A stretch of DNA of 64,000 bases from Marasmius tenuissimus. Taxonomy: Eukaryota > Basidiomycota > Agaricomycetes > Agaricales > Marasmiaceae. Below, in pieces: positions 12,649-24,900 of the stretch. Position 1 is the first letter of the stretch. Every line of letters starts with the position of its first letter. The translations under genes were made by a program, and so were the position numbers. The notes beneath the pieces were generated by a model. It saw nothing but the letters and a program-made list of their open reading frames with translations. It searched no databases and was not told the DNA's origin. The DNA is taken from positions 682,001-746,000 of the forward strand of contig JAQOTA010000046.1 of NCBI GenBank assembly GCA_029532415.1, in the 5' to 3' direction.

Positions 12649-15102
12649 TCACGGTGTATGCCAGAATGCTGTTGTGCTGAATTGGGTGTTGGATATGCTG
12701 TGAGCAGACTGAAAGGATCTCGTGGGGTGTGCGAAGTTGCCGGTCTGGTTGAAGGAACAGGCGTTCCGGCCCCCGGGGTATGGAAGCGAGGGAAATAGTG
12801 CTGTTTGTAGACGATGGTGGTGGTGGGAGGAAGAGTTGACAGTGTCTGGCCTCGTGTCCGACGTTACTGCGGGTGTTCTCGGCGGCTGTATATTCTGATT
12901 CGACGACGTCGATGATGTCGTTCTCCCACGCTTTTCACTCCCTGCCAACACCTCCCCTTCAGCCCTCTCTGGTTCCTTTCTCTTTGTAGCAGCAGACGTT
13001 TTTTGACCCTCTTTCACCTTTTTCTTAAACGGTGGAATTGTGAGTTTTGAGATATAATTCCATAGATCAACACCATGTTTGTCCCACCAACTCCAGTGAC
13101 CAAGGACCGTCTTCAGCCGCTTGGTCGACGGAATTGGACCCGTAGAAGCCAAGAGCTCGAGGTGAGAGTCCGAAAGTATTCCCTTGAAAGACCACTGTGC
13201 ACCTGAATGATGGCGTTCATAGGTATCGACCCGCCATTTGTGGATGGCGAGCTGCGTTGCTTTATCGAGCTCACCCTTTTCGACACCGGATTGACGAGGG
13301 GGTGAAGTATATTTTCCGGGACGACAGCGATCAAGGAGAGTTGGATCACACACGTCGCAGCAAGAGCGTCTAGAAGGGGCTAGGACACGGTGAGTTCATG
13401 GATGCGAGTCGTTGAAATGAGTTCACTCACGCAGTGCTTGATTTTTATAGATGCTCGTTATGATCTCGCGGCGACACTTGCCAGTGAGTACAAACGCAAG
13501 GAGATTCTCGTCCTTGGCTGTCGGTAGCAAGGTCGGTTCCCATCCCTTCTGGGGCAACACATTGGATAATCCACTATGTGATCCTCGTTTGACTCCCTGC
13601 CGCTCTGCTACCTTCTTCCCTGTGCCCTTGGAGTATTCACCAGCTGTCTCGGCTGACGCTTTACTGTTCTTTTTGCTCTTTCCTCCCCCTTTGGACCCCT
13701 TTTCCTCGAGTTTCTCGCAGTCTAGTCCATACATTGACTTTTCAACCAGTAGAACTGCCAGACCGGTGCGCCCATGCCCTCGTGCCGCCCTTCCAGCTCG
13801 CTGAATCCATATAGAAGTCGTGTCCGGCAGTTTCCATTGAACAACAACATCAATATCTGGGATGTTGCAACCCTGTTCACATTGCAATTGAGGTTAGCGT
13901 TGACACAGTCGGCCGTTACATTTTCCACTCACCATACCCGCAGCATCTGTACAAATGAGGACACGAACCCCATTATCTGACCTGAAGTCATTCATCACGG
14001 CTTTCCGATACTTTTTCGAGTATGCGGCGCTATACGGTCGAATAATATTCTTGTTCCAAAGGTGCTCTGGCAGCAGGGACTCCAAGTGGTCTTGGATATC
14101 AGCACCGGTAGCAACATTGTCGGCATAGATGAATGTCTTTGGAATTGGGGATTCTGGTGTTATGCGAGGTGGTATAACGAAATCAAGGTCTCGGTATGTG
14201 TTCATCGCATGTTCCATAGCGCGCACAACAAGAGAAACATTGGGCCGGTCGTTCCCAATGTCTATATTGATGAAACTGTTGGGTCCTGATCTTGAGAAGT
14301 GAAGCTTCGAGGTTACATCGTTTCGAACACGAGGTGAGAGGGTGGCAGACAGTGCCGCAAATGGAACACCTTTCGGGAGTAATGCGCGAAGTATACCCAG
14401 TTCCCCGTATTTCTTCCGGAAACCTCCTCCCCAGTGAGAGATGACATGCGCTTCGTCCACCACCACTGAAAGAATTCTCTTTCGAAGCTCTGCATTCCTC
14501 AGGACCTTGTCGATGAAGCGCTTTGTCAACATCATCTCTGGTGAGATGAGTACCACCTGGTACTTTCCTGAACAGATTTCCTTCAATGAGAGGTTAGTAG
14601 ACTGCTATTACTGACCATAACTCGTGCTTACCGTCAGGTTCTGTGCTGCCAAACCATCATGAGCGCTATTGATAGCAATTGTGCTCAATCCGTACTCCTC
14701 TCGAAATGTCTCGGCATGTTCGTCCTGAAGCGCAATCAACGGCGACACAACAAAAGTCACTTTTCCCGCAGCGAGTGGATGTGCATGAGGTGCGGCGATT
14801 ATCAGGGATTTTCCTGCTCCGGTGTAGGCATGAATGAGACTATCGTGTTGGAGAAGCTGCGCTCGTGCAGCTTCTTTTTGGAATGGCTTCAAGTCGAAAC
14901 TGAGGTGGAACTTCCTCTTGATACATTCATCAAGGTTCTCAAAGTCTGTGAGGCGTGGTTGTGGAACCTCTTTTGGTTTCGAGGTTTTGTTGGCTGGTCG
15001 TCCCCCTTTTTGTTTGGCGTTCTTCCTCCTCGTCTGATAGTTGGACTTTGGATGTTTTGATTGGGTCGAATGAATGGTATTATGGGCTCTAGTTGGTGGC
15101 AT
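12649..15102 (-). CDS. RecQ-like SF2 DNA helicase of unit A
   Basis: ATP-dependent 3'-5' DNA unwinding is the known role of the family. Exons (minus strand) are 15102-14632, 14580-13933, 13872-13431 and 13379-12649; phases agree and total 2292 nt (763 residues). Motif I TGAGKS is at residues 94-99, motif Ia SPLIALQDEH follows, the DEAH box is at 199-202, SAT at 234-236, then ICTDAAGM/GCNIPDIDVVVQW and motif VI QRAGRAARG (397-405). A zinc-binding set follows: CRRE near 506, then CCDVC and C. The start is MPPTRAH because unit B conserves the DNA there; an upstream in-frame Met at 15129 is possible. The tail is basic and low-complexity. No lesion was seen up to 12649. The partner gene is divergent, 240 bp away. 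Confidence 0.82.
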
Positions 15103-15342
15103 TAAAAGTGAGAGGTAGAGTAGAAACAAAGGTAATGGTCAAGAGGTAGGGAGATTTTGAAATTTTGCATCCACGACTTCATCTCTGCTTCCACAGTCAT
15201 GGCCACACCACCTTCCAGTCCCCCTTGAAGCTCCCCCACCCTAGGTCAGAACGACAGTAATATTCAGCTAGATCTCCTCGATCCCCTGCTTTCATGCCGC
15301 CTACCATCAAAAAATCTTCCGCCAAGCTCTCCACTTTCCTCC
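15103..15342. promoter_or_regulatory. Divergent promoter interval of unit A
   Basis: The 240 bp between the two head-to-head start codons must hold both promoters and 5' leaders if the genes are expressed. I see no clear TATA box. The function is inferred from gene orientation only. Confidence 0.4.
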
Positions 15343-18300
15343 GTGCCTCCTAGCCCTACTCCTATAGTCGAGGCAGATCCCACAACCCCTGCGGCGGCCG
15401 ACTCGTCAGATGATCCAGGAATCATGTCCACCGATCCGATCGTTGGCTCGCCCGCTACTCAGAAGAGAATTCGCCATGAAAAATCTCAGGCAAAGCGTGC
15501 GACTACTCTGGCTGCAAAGAAGGCAGCTCGGGCACATGAAGCTGCAATAGCGGCTGAGGAGGCACGGAAAAGGAAGTGCCAATACTTTCACGACGTACTA
15601 GTAAAGCTAAATCAGGAAGGGTTCACTTTCGGGGAGCTGCTGATGCACTTCCTTGATCCAGATAATTGGGAGGGTAGCGTGCGGTAGCACCAGTTTCTGT
15701 CGGCACCAGGGTGTCTTGAGCAGATTTTAGATTGGTTTGTGGGTGGCCAATACCCCCCTTCTGTCCGTTACAGAACGCAGGAGTGGGCAGTCAAGATGAC
15801 ATGTGAAGTGGTGGGGGAAGAGGCAGCAACAATCACCAAGTCTGGGCTCCTCAAAACACACAATCAGGACATCAATGAGGAGTTTATCATGTCCTACAAT
15901 CTCCGAGACTACTATGATAAGCTGAAAGATGGGGGTGCAGGGAATATCCTCCGAGTATTTGAAGCAGTGGCCTACTCACAGCGCCATCCCACATTCACAA
16001 AACAGCGGAAACTACGAGGACGGGTAGTAAGTCATGTTCAACTTCTACTGGGCTACCATTCAGAGAGTAACTCACAATGATATCAATAGATCATGACTTC
16101 TTCCGTTATTGGATGTCTGGGAGAACGGAATCACTTCAACAATCTGCCGCAGAGGATGATGTCCATGTACTTGTATTCGAACGGCGCACAGCGACAGTTA
16201 ATCACAGTCTTGTCTCGCCTCGGGGTGTGCGAAAGCTATCCGACGTTGACTCGGAACGAAACCGTGAAGCCCAAGGAAGGCCGTGTAGTCGCAGTCAGGC
16301 AGAAGCCATCACCCAATGTCATGGATGGGAAGAGACTTGGGGTCTTGCGGCGCTTGTCAGTCTCCATGCGCGAACAAGCTCGGAACCTAGCCCAAACAGG
16401 GTTGATGGAGGAGATCTTCGATAATATTAACTTCCAATCATATGTGGTGGAGCAGAAAGTGGGAAGCCATAGTGAGTCCTAAGGTTCTCATTTTTGTGTC
16501 TTATGGTCGGCCTAATGTTTGTTTGTATGGCTTCTGCGCAGCTACACAGGAAAATGGCACCTGCCAGACCATAGTCGACCTGTGGAAGGCAGAGTTAGAC
16601 TCCCTCGAGACTTCGAAGCTGATAGAAGCCTTCCTACAATCCCCACCACTTTCTCTTTTCAACATCGTCCATAATAACGAGGAGCAGCTCCTATTTCGGC
16701 ACTGTCTCGTACACGACATCGTCCAAGTTGCCATTGATTTCAGCGGACAGGAGAAGCTCAAGTCGTTTCGGGTTCTTGCAGAACAAAAGCAGCCACGGTC
16801 AGAGTACAAGATCGAGGTTCACAAGACTCGGGTCTACCCTCTTCCTGCTCTCAATATAGACGAGTCAACAATCAAGGGAAACGCTGAGGTGGATGAGGCA
16901 CGGGTGAAGGAGTTGAAACTTGATGAGATCATTCAGTTTTGGGAGCGAGGGCGCCTCATTGCAGGTGATCAGCTGTCACTGGCGCGACTTCGTGCTCTAC
17001 AGAATATCCGCGCTGGGCAAGAAGGCGATTACGAGGCATTGTTGTCGCACATCCTGATCCCGGGGATCTTCCATATCAAGATGGCGGACATGACAGGCTT
17101 CGTTCCAACACACTTTGGCCGTGTAGGCAATCCGAGCTGTATTGCTCACGACAACACGGCACTGAACCGCCTTCCTATTACCATCACTTCACTTCCGAGC
17201 TACCGAATATGCCGCGACATCGTCTTTGTGTCGTACTATGCACGAGTACTGCAATGTCTCCTGCTCGTCTCAAACAAGCCAACACTGAAAGCCTACGCTG
17301 ATTCAGTAGAATCCTTCCAACAACTCCAGGATGACACCGCAAAGGTGTACGACAGGTTCGCAAATACAAACACGGTCATCAAGTTGCGTTCTGAGAGAGA
17401 GCTCAAAGGAAAGGGCCATGGAGATGTTGTATTCGAGAATGCCGTATTGTTTCTTCGCGACGCCTTGTATTCTTACGAGCTGACAAGGGCAGTGAAGGCC
17501 GGGGACTCTGGCCGTGTCGTATTGGTACTCAAGATTTGGGTGCTGAGCTTTCGGGGAAGTGGCCGCACGAAGTATGCGTACGAGATGTTGCATCTGATAC
17601 ACAACCTCACTCACATATGGCCCAAGGAAGTAGTGTGAGTAACAATTTTATTCTGCTCGAGTTACGACTAAAATGTGACCTAGAAAAATCGTACTGAACA
17701 ACTGGTTAGTCAATACGTCGGGAAAGGCTAACCGCTCTCTGGAGGCGGACTTACTTCAAGAGCACCTCAATTATTGGATCAAGGTAATTTCCGTGGAAAC
17801 CAAGCTCGAGCTTCCTCTTGATCTCGAATTTGTAGGTTTTTTTCAAGGCGCACGGCAGTAATATGTCCTGGGACTGGATCGCAATGCTTGCCCCGTGTGT
17901 AAATATCCTTCGACATCTGGCCAACGTTATGAACGAGACACTCGGTGCACGACAGGGCTCGCGCCATAGCTCTATGGACCTGCAAAAAGATATTGGCATG
18001 CAACAGAACGACACTCGAGACTCGAATTCTACCGCTTCTTCATCCATCCCAGTTCACAACCATACCACAACCCCTTCACTGAGCGCTTCCACCTCAGTTC
18101 AGAACTCGTGTCAACCTCCTAATTTCGATTCTGCTGACCCCTCCTGTCTTGAGTCTTTGTTACCTGGCGTTGAGCGGGAGGGAGGCCATAATGATGATGT
18201 CGAGACCGAGGAATTGGTTAGCGAGTCGTGTATTGAGGAAGAAAATTTAGGTGCCGAGTTTCTGGAGGCAGAGAACGGGGAGGAAGAGTTGATGTTTGAG

Positions 18301-18399
18301 ATGATGACGGAGAGCGATGTCGAGCTCAATTCTGGAGACGAAGAAGACAAATTGGCCAATGATTTCGGGGAGACCGACTCAGAAGATGAGGATGAATGA
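15343..18399 (+). pseudogene. DUF6589 protein of unit A, nonsense mutation
   Basis: DUF6589 is a large basidiomycete-expanded domain of undescribed function. Exons are 15343-16026, 16090-16471, 16542-17634, 17684-17783 and 17836-18399, all GT..AG with agreeing phases, matching unit B exon for exon. Conserved blocks are LPALNIDESTIKGN, AGDQLSLARLRALQNIRAG, VFENAVLFLRDALYSYEL, KAGDSGRVVLVLK, GRTKYAYEMLHLIHNLTH and FFKAHGSNMSWDW. A TAG at 15685-15687 replaces the first-exon Trp codon present in unit B. About 55 residues after the QGSRH block (LMKSYEEHGVYK.. in B) are missing. The tail is acidic. Everything else stays open, so inactivation looks recent. Confidence 0.75.
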
Positions 18400-18483
18400 A
18401 GTATGATAGACTTGCGAAGGATACGTGCATTGTGACTGCAAAAGATGTATATTTGCGTCGAGGACGTTGTAGTCGTACATGAA

Positions 18484-18519
18484 ATATCACTAAGTCTTTT
18501 GTCACATTTCTGTGACACG
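18484..18519 (-). repeat. Right terminal inverted repeat of unit A
   Basis: Inverse partner of 11892-11927 (33 of 36 positions). Outside it, GACTTGGAGCCC resembles the reverse complement of the sequence outside the left repeat, so similarity extends about 25 bases beyond the 36-bp core. Confidence 0.8.
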
Positions 18520-18556
18520 CCAAAAAGCGCGACTTGGAGCCCTAGACTCGCGTGGC

Positions 18557-18625
18557 CAGTCAGGTATGGCATTTGATGGGCTGTTTGATGGGTTGATGGG
18601 CAGGAGCGTCATGCCATACCGACTG
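18557..18625 (+). repeat. Left-type hairpin module 3, between units A and B
   Basis: Arms GGTATGGCAT (18563-18572) and ATGCCATACC (18611-18620) pair perfectly, extended by CAGTC/GACTG after one bulged A. The 38-base loop holds two GATGGG repeats then TTGATGGGCAGGAGC, the loop motif of module 2. It has the same lead TAGACTCGCGTGGC and the same 18-base gap to ACCGTGTCAC. The stem shares no sequence with module 2 beyond the outer CAGT/ACTG. Confidence 0.78.
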
Positions 18626-18677
18626 GGACCAACCTTGGCCTCAGAACCGTGTCACAGAAATGTGACATTTTACTTAG
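18623..18677 (+). repeat. Left terminal inverted repeat of unit B
   Basis: Matches the reverse complement of 25507-25561 at 51 of 55 positions. It includes ACCGTGTCAC, AAATGTGACATTTTACTTAG and an outer CCAACCTTGG block. Confidence 0.85.
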
Positions 18678-18842
18678 TCGTTTTCGCGTTCACTCCGCCA
18701 GCAAAAAACTGGATCGCGGATTTGTCTCGCCATGTTGAGCTACCCTAATTAACATGACAACTATTCGTATCAATTTCCAACAGTGTAAAGTAAAATTAGG
18801 CAGAAATTCGAGCAAATGATAGAAAAATACCATTATCTGGAT

Positions 18843-21800
18843 TTATGACGACTGAGAATGCGGCGCGAACGGTTGGTACGGAAAGCTCTGAGCCCTGTAA
18901 TGTGAATGTACAGTGTCGGGAGGGGTATGAGTGAAGTCGCAAGGCCTGGGATGTATGACATGATGGCCGTAACTGGGGTGGGTGGTGAATTGGGTGAATT
19001 GGCCGTGTACGTGCGTGCTTTGAGTGCTGGCGTTTAACCGTGGCTGGTCATGGTGACTTTGGACATAATAGGGTCTTGTTGGGACGTAGGAAGTTGGTGT
19101 ATAGGGTGTGCTATGCGAGTTTGCGAGTGGTGGCCCAGGGAGAGAGGGTGGTGTCAGATAGGGTAAGGCGGGGGCGGGGTATCGTCGTTGAGTGGGCTGA
19201 GGTGTCATGGGACCATTCAAGGGCACAGAGAAGCTGTATTGAATGGGTGAAGGTCGTCAGTGGATCTGTTGCTGGCTAGAATTGGGATGAGGACCATTCT
19301 GGGTGAGGTGTTCATGCCGTGAGGAGGAATTCAAGTCGGTTGGACTGGACATGTATACTGGTGAACTAAACTGTTCACAAGGGCTGATAGACGAGGTTGG
19401 TATACGGTAAGGTTGCAGCGTGTCTGGCCCTGGTGGTGCTGTATAGTGTGGTGACGGGTTTGGTGTCGGGTATGCCGATAATACACGAAAAGGGTCTCGG
19501 TGTGGGGTTGAACTGGGACCAACTGAGGCAGTTGTAGGGAATACTGGCGTTATGGGATATGGCTGGGAGTGTGATGAAGAGGTAGAATGAGAGACAGGAT
19601 AGTAAGATGCTGAGGCTGTCATCTGCTCTTGTAGTGGCCTCGTGTTCATTGTCGTGGGCGTTCTCAGCGGCGGAATGTTCTGATTCGACGACGACGACAT
19701 TTTGGCACATTTCTGACTCGGGGTCTCGAGTGTATTCAACTCCTCTTCACCTCTCTCTGATCCCTTCCTTTTCTCCCCAGCGACACTCTTTGAGTTCTCC
19801 TTGACTTTCTTCTTGAAGGGTGGGATCTCCAATGTCGATATACATTTTCCCCATAGCTCATTCCCATATCTTTCCCACCAAATCCATTGCCCGAGGAGGT
19901 TCTTCAAATGACCAAGAGAAGATATAGGGCCAATCGAAGAGAGGAGTTTGAGGTGAGTGTCGGTCAGGATTCCTTTGAACGACCACTGTGATCGCGAAGA
20001 TCCCGTTTGTAGATGTTCAGGCGCCATTCATGGATTGCAAGTTGTGTTGATTTGTGTAGCTCGCCCTTCTCAGTACCGGCTTGACGAGGCTGAGAAATGT
20101 GGGCTCCAGGTCGACAACGGTCAAGAAGTGAGGGATGGCAGATATCACAACATGTTGGTCGGGACGCGGCTGAAGCAGAGAACGGTGAGTACAAGTCGCA
20201 GAGCAGTCTGCAAAAAAACTTACATAGTGGTTCATTCTTGTAGATTTTGGTTCCCTTTCCCTTTCCCTTTCCCTTTCCCTTTCCCTTTCCCTTTCCCTTT
20301 CCCTTTCCCTTTCCCTTTCCCTTTCCCTTTCCCTTTCCCTTTCCCTTTCCCTTTCCCTTTCCCTTTCCCTTTCCCTTTCCCTTTCCCTTTCCCTTTCCCT
20401 TTCCCTTTCCCTTTCCCTTTCCCTTTCCCTTTTCTTTTCTTGTTCTTTCCGTCTCGACTTGTGGCGGTTTCTTCAAGCTTCTCGCAATTCAATGTGTATG
20501 CTGATTTTTCGACAAGAAGAACTCCAAGTCCAGTACGTCCACGACCCCGAGCTGCCCGAGCTGCTCTCTGGATAAAGACAGATATCGTCTCGGGGAGTTT
20601 CCATTGCACAACCACATCAATATCAGGAATGTTGCAGCCCTAAATTGACCGTGCTGGCCAGTTCATAATCTCTGTTGATGTAAACGAGATTTCACTCACC
20701 ATCCCCGCAGCATCCGTGCATATAAGAACACGCACACCATCTCCCCGTTTGAACTCCTCCATCAAATCCTTCCGGTATGTCTTTGAGTATGCGGCACTGT
20801 AGGGACGTATAAGACTAGTCCCGCGAAGATGTTCTGGAAGCAAGGATTCCAAATGGTCTTGGATATCGGCTCCAGTGGCAACATTATCGGCATAGATGAA
20901 TGTTTTTGGGATCGGTGAATCGGGGGTAATGTTGGGTGGAATGACGAAGTCGAGGTCGCGGTAAGTATTCATTGCGTGCTCCATGGCCCGTACAACAAGG
21001 GAAACGTTCGGTCGGTCGTTCCCTATGTCTATATTGACAAATTCATTCCCTTTACCACTTGAGTAGTGAAGCTTTGAAATGACATCGCTGCGAACACGAG
21101 GCGAGAGAGTGGCGGACAATGCTGCGAATGGAATACCCTTCGGAAGTAATGCGCGGAGAATACCAAGTTTGCCGTATTTCTTTCGAAATCCCGAACCCCA
21201 GTGAGAAATGACATGGGCTTCATCCACCACCACCGATAACACTCTGCGGCAAAGTTCAGAATTCTGGAGGACTTTCTCGATGAATCGTTTGCTGAGCATC
21301 ATCTCGGGAGAGATGATCACAATCTGGTACTTTCCGGCGCATATACCCTAAGGACTGGTTAGTTCATTCCTATCTTGAATTTTCTCAGTCGCACTTACCG
21401 ACAGGTTTTCAGGAGTAAGACCCCCGTGAGCACTGTTGATCGCAATGGTGCTCAACCCATATTCATCCCTGGACATTGCAGTGTGCTCGTCCTGGAGTGC
21501 AATCAAGGGTGAGATCATGAAGGTGACCTTTCCTTCCGCTTGTGGGTGTGCGTGGGGTGCCGCTATAATCAAAGATTTTCCAGCTCCTGTGTGCGCATGA
21601 ACGAGTGCATCCTTTTGGAGGAGCTGGGCTCTAGCAGCCTCTATCTGAAACGGTTTTGGGTCAAAACCAAGGCGGAACTTGGTCTTGATGATTTCCCCTA
21701 AATTTTCGAGGTTGATTCGGGGCGGTGCGTGGTCATTGGTCCTCTGAGATTGGGTCTGCGTTTGTGGCTGCATTTTTTGGGTCTTCTTTTGTATATGTTT

Positions 21801-21845
21801 CGGATGATGTGAATGCGAGGTCTTTTCTGAATCATTTTGTGGCAT
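18843..21845 (-). pseudogene. RecQ-like helicase of unit B, frameshifted
   Basis: Exon 1 (21845-21399) and exon 2 (21347-20700) match helicase A exactly in length scheme and motifs: HTGAGKS, DEAH in VVVDEAHVISHWG, and LSATLS. Exon 3 starts at 20639 and carries motif VI as QRAARAARG, Gly of the usual RAGR changed to Ala. It then enters a (Lys-Gly)30 tract encoded by 20251-20430. The tract replaces the segment that in A carries the first zinc-ligand cysteine (GKCRRE). The open frame leaves the tract one base out of register (stop at 20232), while KIYKNEPL lies in the next frame. A second shift near 20000 and an in-frame TGA at 19257-19259 follow. Not expected to give a full helicase unless the repeat is misassembled. 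Confidence 0.78.
20251..20430 (+). repeat. (TTCCCT)30 hexanucleotide microsatellite inside helicase B
   Basis: Thirty perfect copies of TTCCCT (180 bp). On the coding (minus) strand it is AAAGGG, read as alternating Lys-Gly in two frames and Arg-Glu in the third. The length is a multiple of three. It is not the TTAGGG telomere unit. Neither unit A nor any other part of the window carries it. Confidence 0.95.
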
Positions 21846-21938
21846 TAAGTTCAATAATAAGATATAAAGGAATGAGACGAGGAAAGACAGGGAAGGGACA
21901 AGGAGTGTGTCACAAAGCGAGGGTTCTATTTTTCAAAT
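21846..21938. promoter_or_regulatory. Divergent promoter interval of unit B
   Basis: Only 93 bp separate the two head-to-head starts if the upstream Met of the DUF6589 gene (21939) is used, 135 bp with the next one (21981). It contains AATAATAAGATATAAAGG, which could serve as a TATA-like element for the helicase side. Inferred from position. Confidence 0.35.
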
Positions 21939-24900
21939 ATGCCAACTTCGACTTTTCCTTCCTCACACTCCTTCAAGACGATGTCCTCATCGCTCTCCAG
22001 CCTTCCTCCCAGCTCGCCCACTCCTCAGAACCATCCTGGTCACACTTTTAACCAACCGCTAGAGCTACTGAAGTCACCGATACGACGCCGACTCCGTTCA
22101 TCTTCGTGTCCGCCAGCCACACCCCGGAATCAATATGCGACAATCTCACGAAGCAGTAGTCCACTGTCCAACATCGAAAGTGCTGATGGTAGTGAATTGG
22201 ATCGCTTAGCCACCCTGTCAGATCTTCACGATATTTCACCTGCAACCCAGAAGAGAATCAATATTGAAAACGGACAAAGGAGGCGCGCAGCGACACTTGC
22301 GGAACAGAGACGATTGCGGGAGATCGAAGCTACTAAAATAGCAGAACAGGGGCAGAAAAGGAGGTGTCAGTACCTCCAGGAAGCTGTAGCACGCCTGAAT
22401 CGAGATGGATACACATTTGGCGACATGATCATGCATTTTTTGGACCCGGAATCGTCAGAGGGAAGAATCTGGTGGCACCAGTTTCTCATAGTTCCAGGGC
22501 GGCTAGAGCAGATCCTTGCGTGGTTCGATAGTGGAGAATACCCCCTTTCCATACGGCAGATATTGCGAGAATGGGCAGTTCAGAAAGTCTGCAACATGTT
22601 AGGGCAACAGGCATCGAACGTGACCAACTCAAATCTTTTGAAGACCCACAATCGGATCATTGACGAGGAGTTCATTGTGTCTTTCAACCTAAAAGACTAC
22701 TATGGAATCTTGAAAAAGGGTGGTGGGGATCTCATTATTCGAGTCTTCGAAGCTGTTGCCCGTTCACCGAAGCACCCCACCTTCACCCCAGAATGGAACC
22801 TGAGAGCCGACGTGGTAAGTGATATGTTATATCGAAATGTTTATTTTAAACTGACCCGTTTCTGAAGGTTGTAACGTCGTCTGTTCTCGCATGCCTCGGT
22901 GAAAGAAATCACTCGAACAACATATCGAAAGTGATGATGGGACTATACCTACACGCATTGGGCGCCCAGCGACAGAACATCACAGTTTTATCTCGCCTCG
23001 GAATATGTGAAAGCTATAATAGCATGGTCAGGAATGAAGTGGTTAAGGACGCGGCAGCCAAGAAGGGGCGCGTCGTAGCAGTAAGACTGCAAAGACGAGC
23101 TTCCCACAAGATCCTTGAAGGAAAGCGACTTGGTAGCTTGCCCTTGTTGTCGGCCTCGATGCGAGAGCACGCTCGTAATCTGGCTCAGACTGGGTTGATG
23201 GAGGAAGTCTTTGACAACATCAACTTTCTGTTGTGCATTGGGGAACAGAAAGTCGGAAGTCATAGTGAGTGAAAATCATTCTAAAATTCACTATAACTTA
23301 CCTCGAGCATAGATACACAAGTGAACGGGACATGCGAGACCTTACTTGGCCTTTGGAAAGCCCTTCCCAATCATCTCAAGACAGCAGATCTCATTGATGC
23401 TTTTTTGAAAGCATCAGCGCTCCAGGTCTCGGATCTTCTCCATAATAATGACGAAAAGCTCCTGTTTGACCACTGCCTTGTCCACGACATCGTACAAATC
23501 ATCATTGAATTTAGTGGGCAAGATCAGCTGAGGGTGTACCAGACCACCGCAAAGCAAAAGCAGCCAGTTTCACTCCATCGCATTGAAGTCCACAAGACCA
23601 AAGTCTATCCTCTTCCCGCCCTCAACATCGACAAGTCTACGATCAAAGGCGTGGGCGAGGTAGATGAGGCCGTGGTGAAAGAGCTGAAACTCGAATCTAT
23701 CGAAGGATTCTGGGAGCGTGCACGTTTGGTAGCCGGTGATCAACTCTCTCTCGCACGACTCCGCGCCCTACAGAATATTCGAGCCGGACAAGAAGATGGA
23801 TACGAATGCTACTCATGGCTAATCACGGTTCCAGGGGTGTTCCATATCCGAATGGCAGACATGCATGGGGTGGTGTTTATTCACTTTGGAGAGATGAACA
23901 ACCCCAGCTGCCTCTGTCGTGATAATGCCACCATCAATCGACTCCCTATCACCCTCACTTCCCTTCCCAGCTTCCGCACCTGCCAAGATCTTGTCTCCGT
24001 ATCGCTCTATGCCCGTATCCTCCACTGCCTCCTTATTGTGTCGAAACAGCCATCACTCGAAGCCTACTCCAAGTCTGTGAAGTCCTTCCGCCAATTGCAA
24101 GATGATGCAGCGAAGGTTTACGAGCAATTCGCCAACACCAACGTCGTTGCCGAGCTCAGGTCTGAGCGAGAGCTCAAAGGAAAAGGCCATGGAGATGTCG
24201 TATTCGAGAATGCATGTTTATTCTTGCGCGACGCTTTGTACTCATACGAGTTGCAAAGGGCAGTAAAGGCAGGAGACTCAGGACGGGTTGTGCTTGTCCT
24301 CAAAATTTGGGCTCTCAGCTTTCGGGGCAACGGTCGGACAAAATATGCATACGAGATGCTACATCTCATCCATAACCTCACCCGCGTGTGGCCAAAGGTG
24401 TAAGTGTTTCTGCCCTGATATCCTCTGCAATTCTAACTTTTATGGCATGTATTCCTAGCAAAATCGTCTTGAACAATTGGTTAGTGAACACAACAGGCAA
24501 AGAGAACCGGTTTCTCGAAGTAGACCTACTTCAAGAACACCTTAATTATTGGATCAAAGTGCGTAGCTGACCGCTTGGTCCCTTTTTGAGTACTCGCTGA
24601 TATCCACCACTAGGTCTTCTATAAGGCGCACGGTAGCAACATGTCATGGGAGTGGATAGCCATGATTGCGCCGTGCGTGAATATTCTCCGACACCTGGCG
24701 ACAGCCATGAACGAGTCACTTGGCCATCGACAAGGGTCTCGACATACTTCTGTCAACATCGAGAACGACATCAATGCATTGATGAAGAGCTACGAGGAAC
24801 ATGGAGTATATAAGGTTCAAGAAGGCCGCACGGTTGATGATGACACCCAAATCTTCACCGACTGCGTGACTGCGGGGTTGGAAGCATTAACAGCAGGCAA

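Larger units (their letters stand above)
11892..18519. mobile_element. Unit A: candidate RecQ + DUF6589 transposon
   Basis: A ~6.6 kb segment bounded by 36-bp inverted terminal repeats. It holds a minus-strand RecQ-like helicase (12649-15102) and a plus-strand DUF6589 gene (15343-18399) in head-to-head orientation, filling nearly the whole length. Unit B immediately to the right has the same gene pair, orientation and repeat core. I did not find an obvious short target-site duplication directly outside the repeats; outside them lie hairpin modules, so the true ends may be a little further out. Calling it a transposon is inference from repeat-gene-gene-repeat structure and duplication. Confidence 0.7.

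Noticed and set aside
16442..17638. Independent 398-residue gene
   Set aside because: It is exon 3 of the unit A DUF6589 gene plus a readable intron; splice sites at 16472-16541 match unit B.
20251..20430. Interstitial telomere repeat
   Set aside because: The unit is TTCCCT/AGGGAA, not TTAGGG; it lies in frame in a coding exon.
20247..20504. Plus-strand frame of alternating Phe-Pro (and the overlapping longer frame to 20643) as a protein
   Set aside because: It is the complement of the hexanucleotide tract inside the helicase gene; no start context, homolog or splice support.
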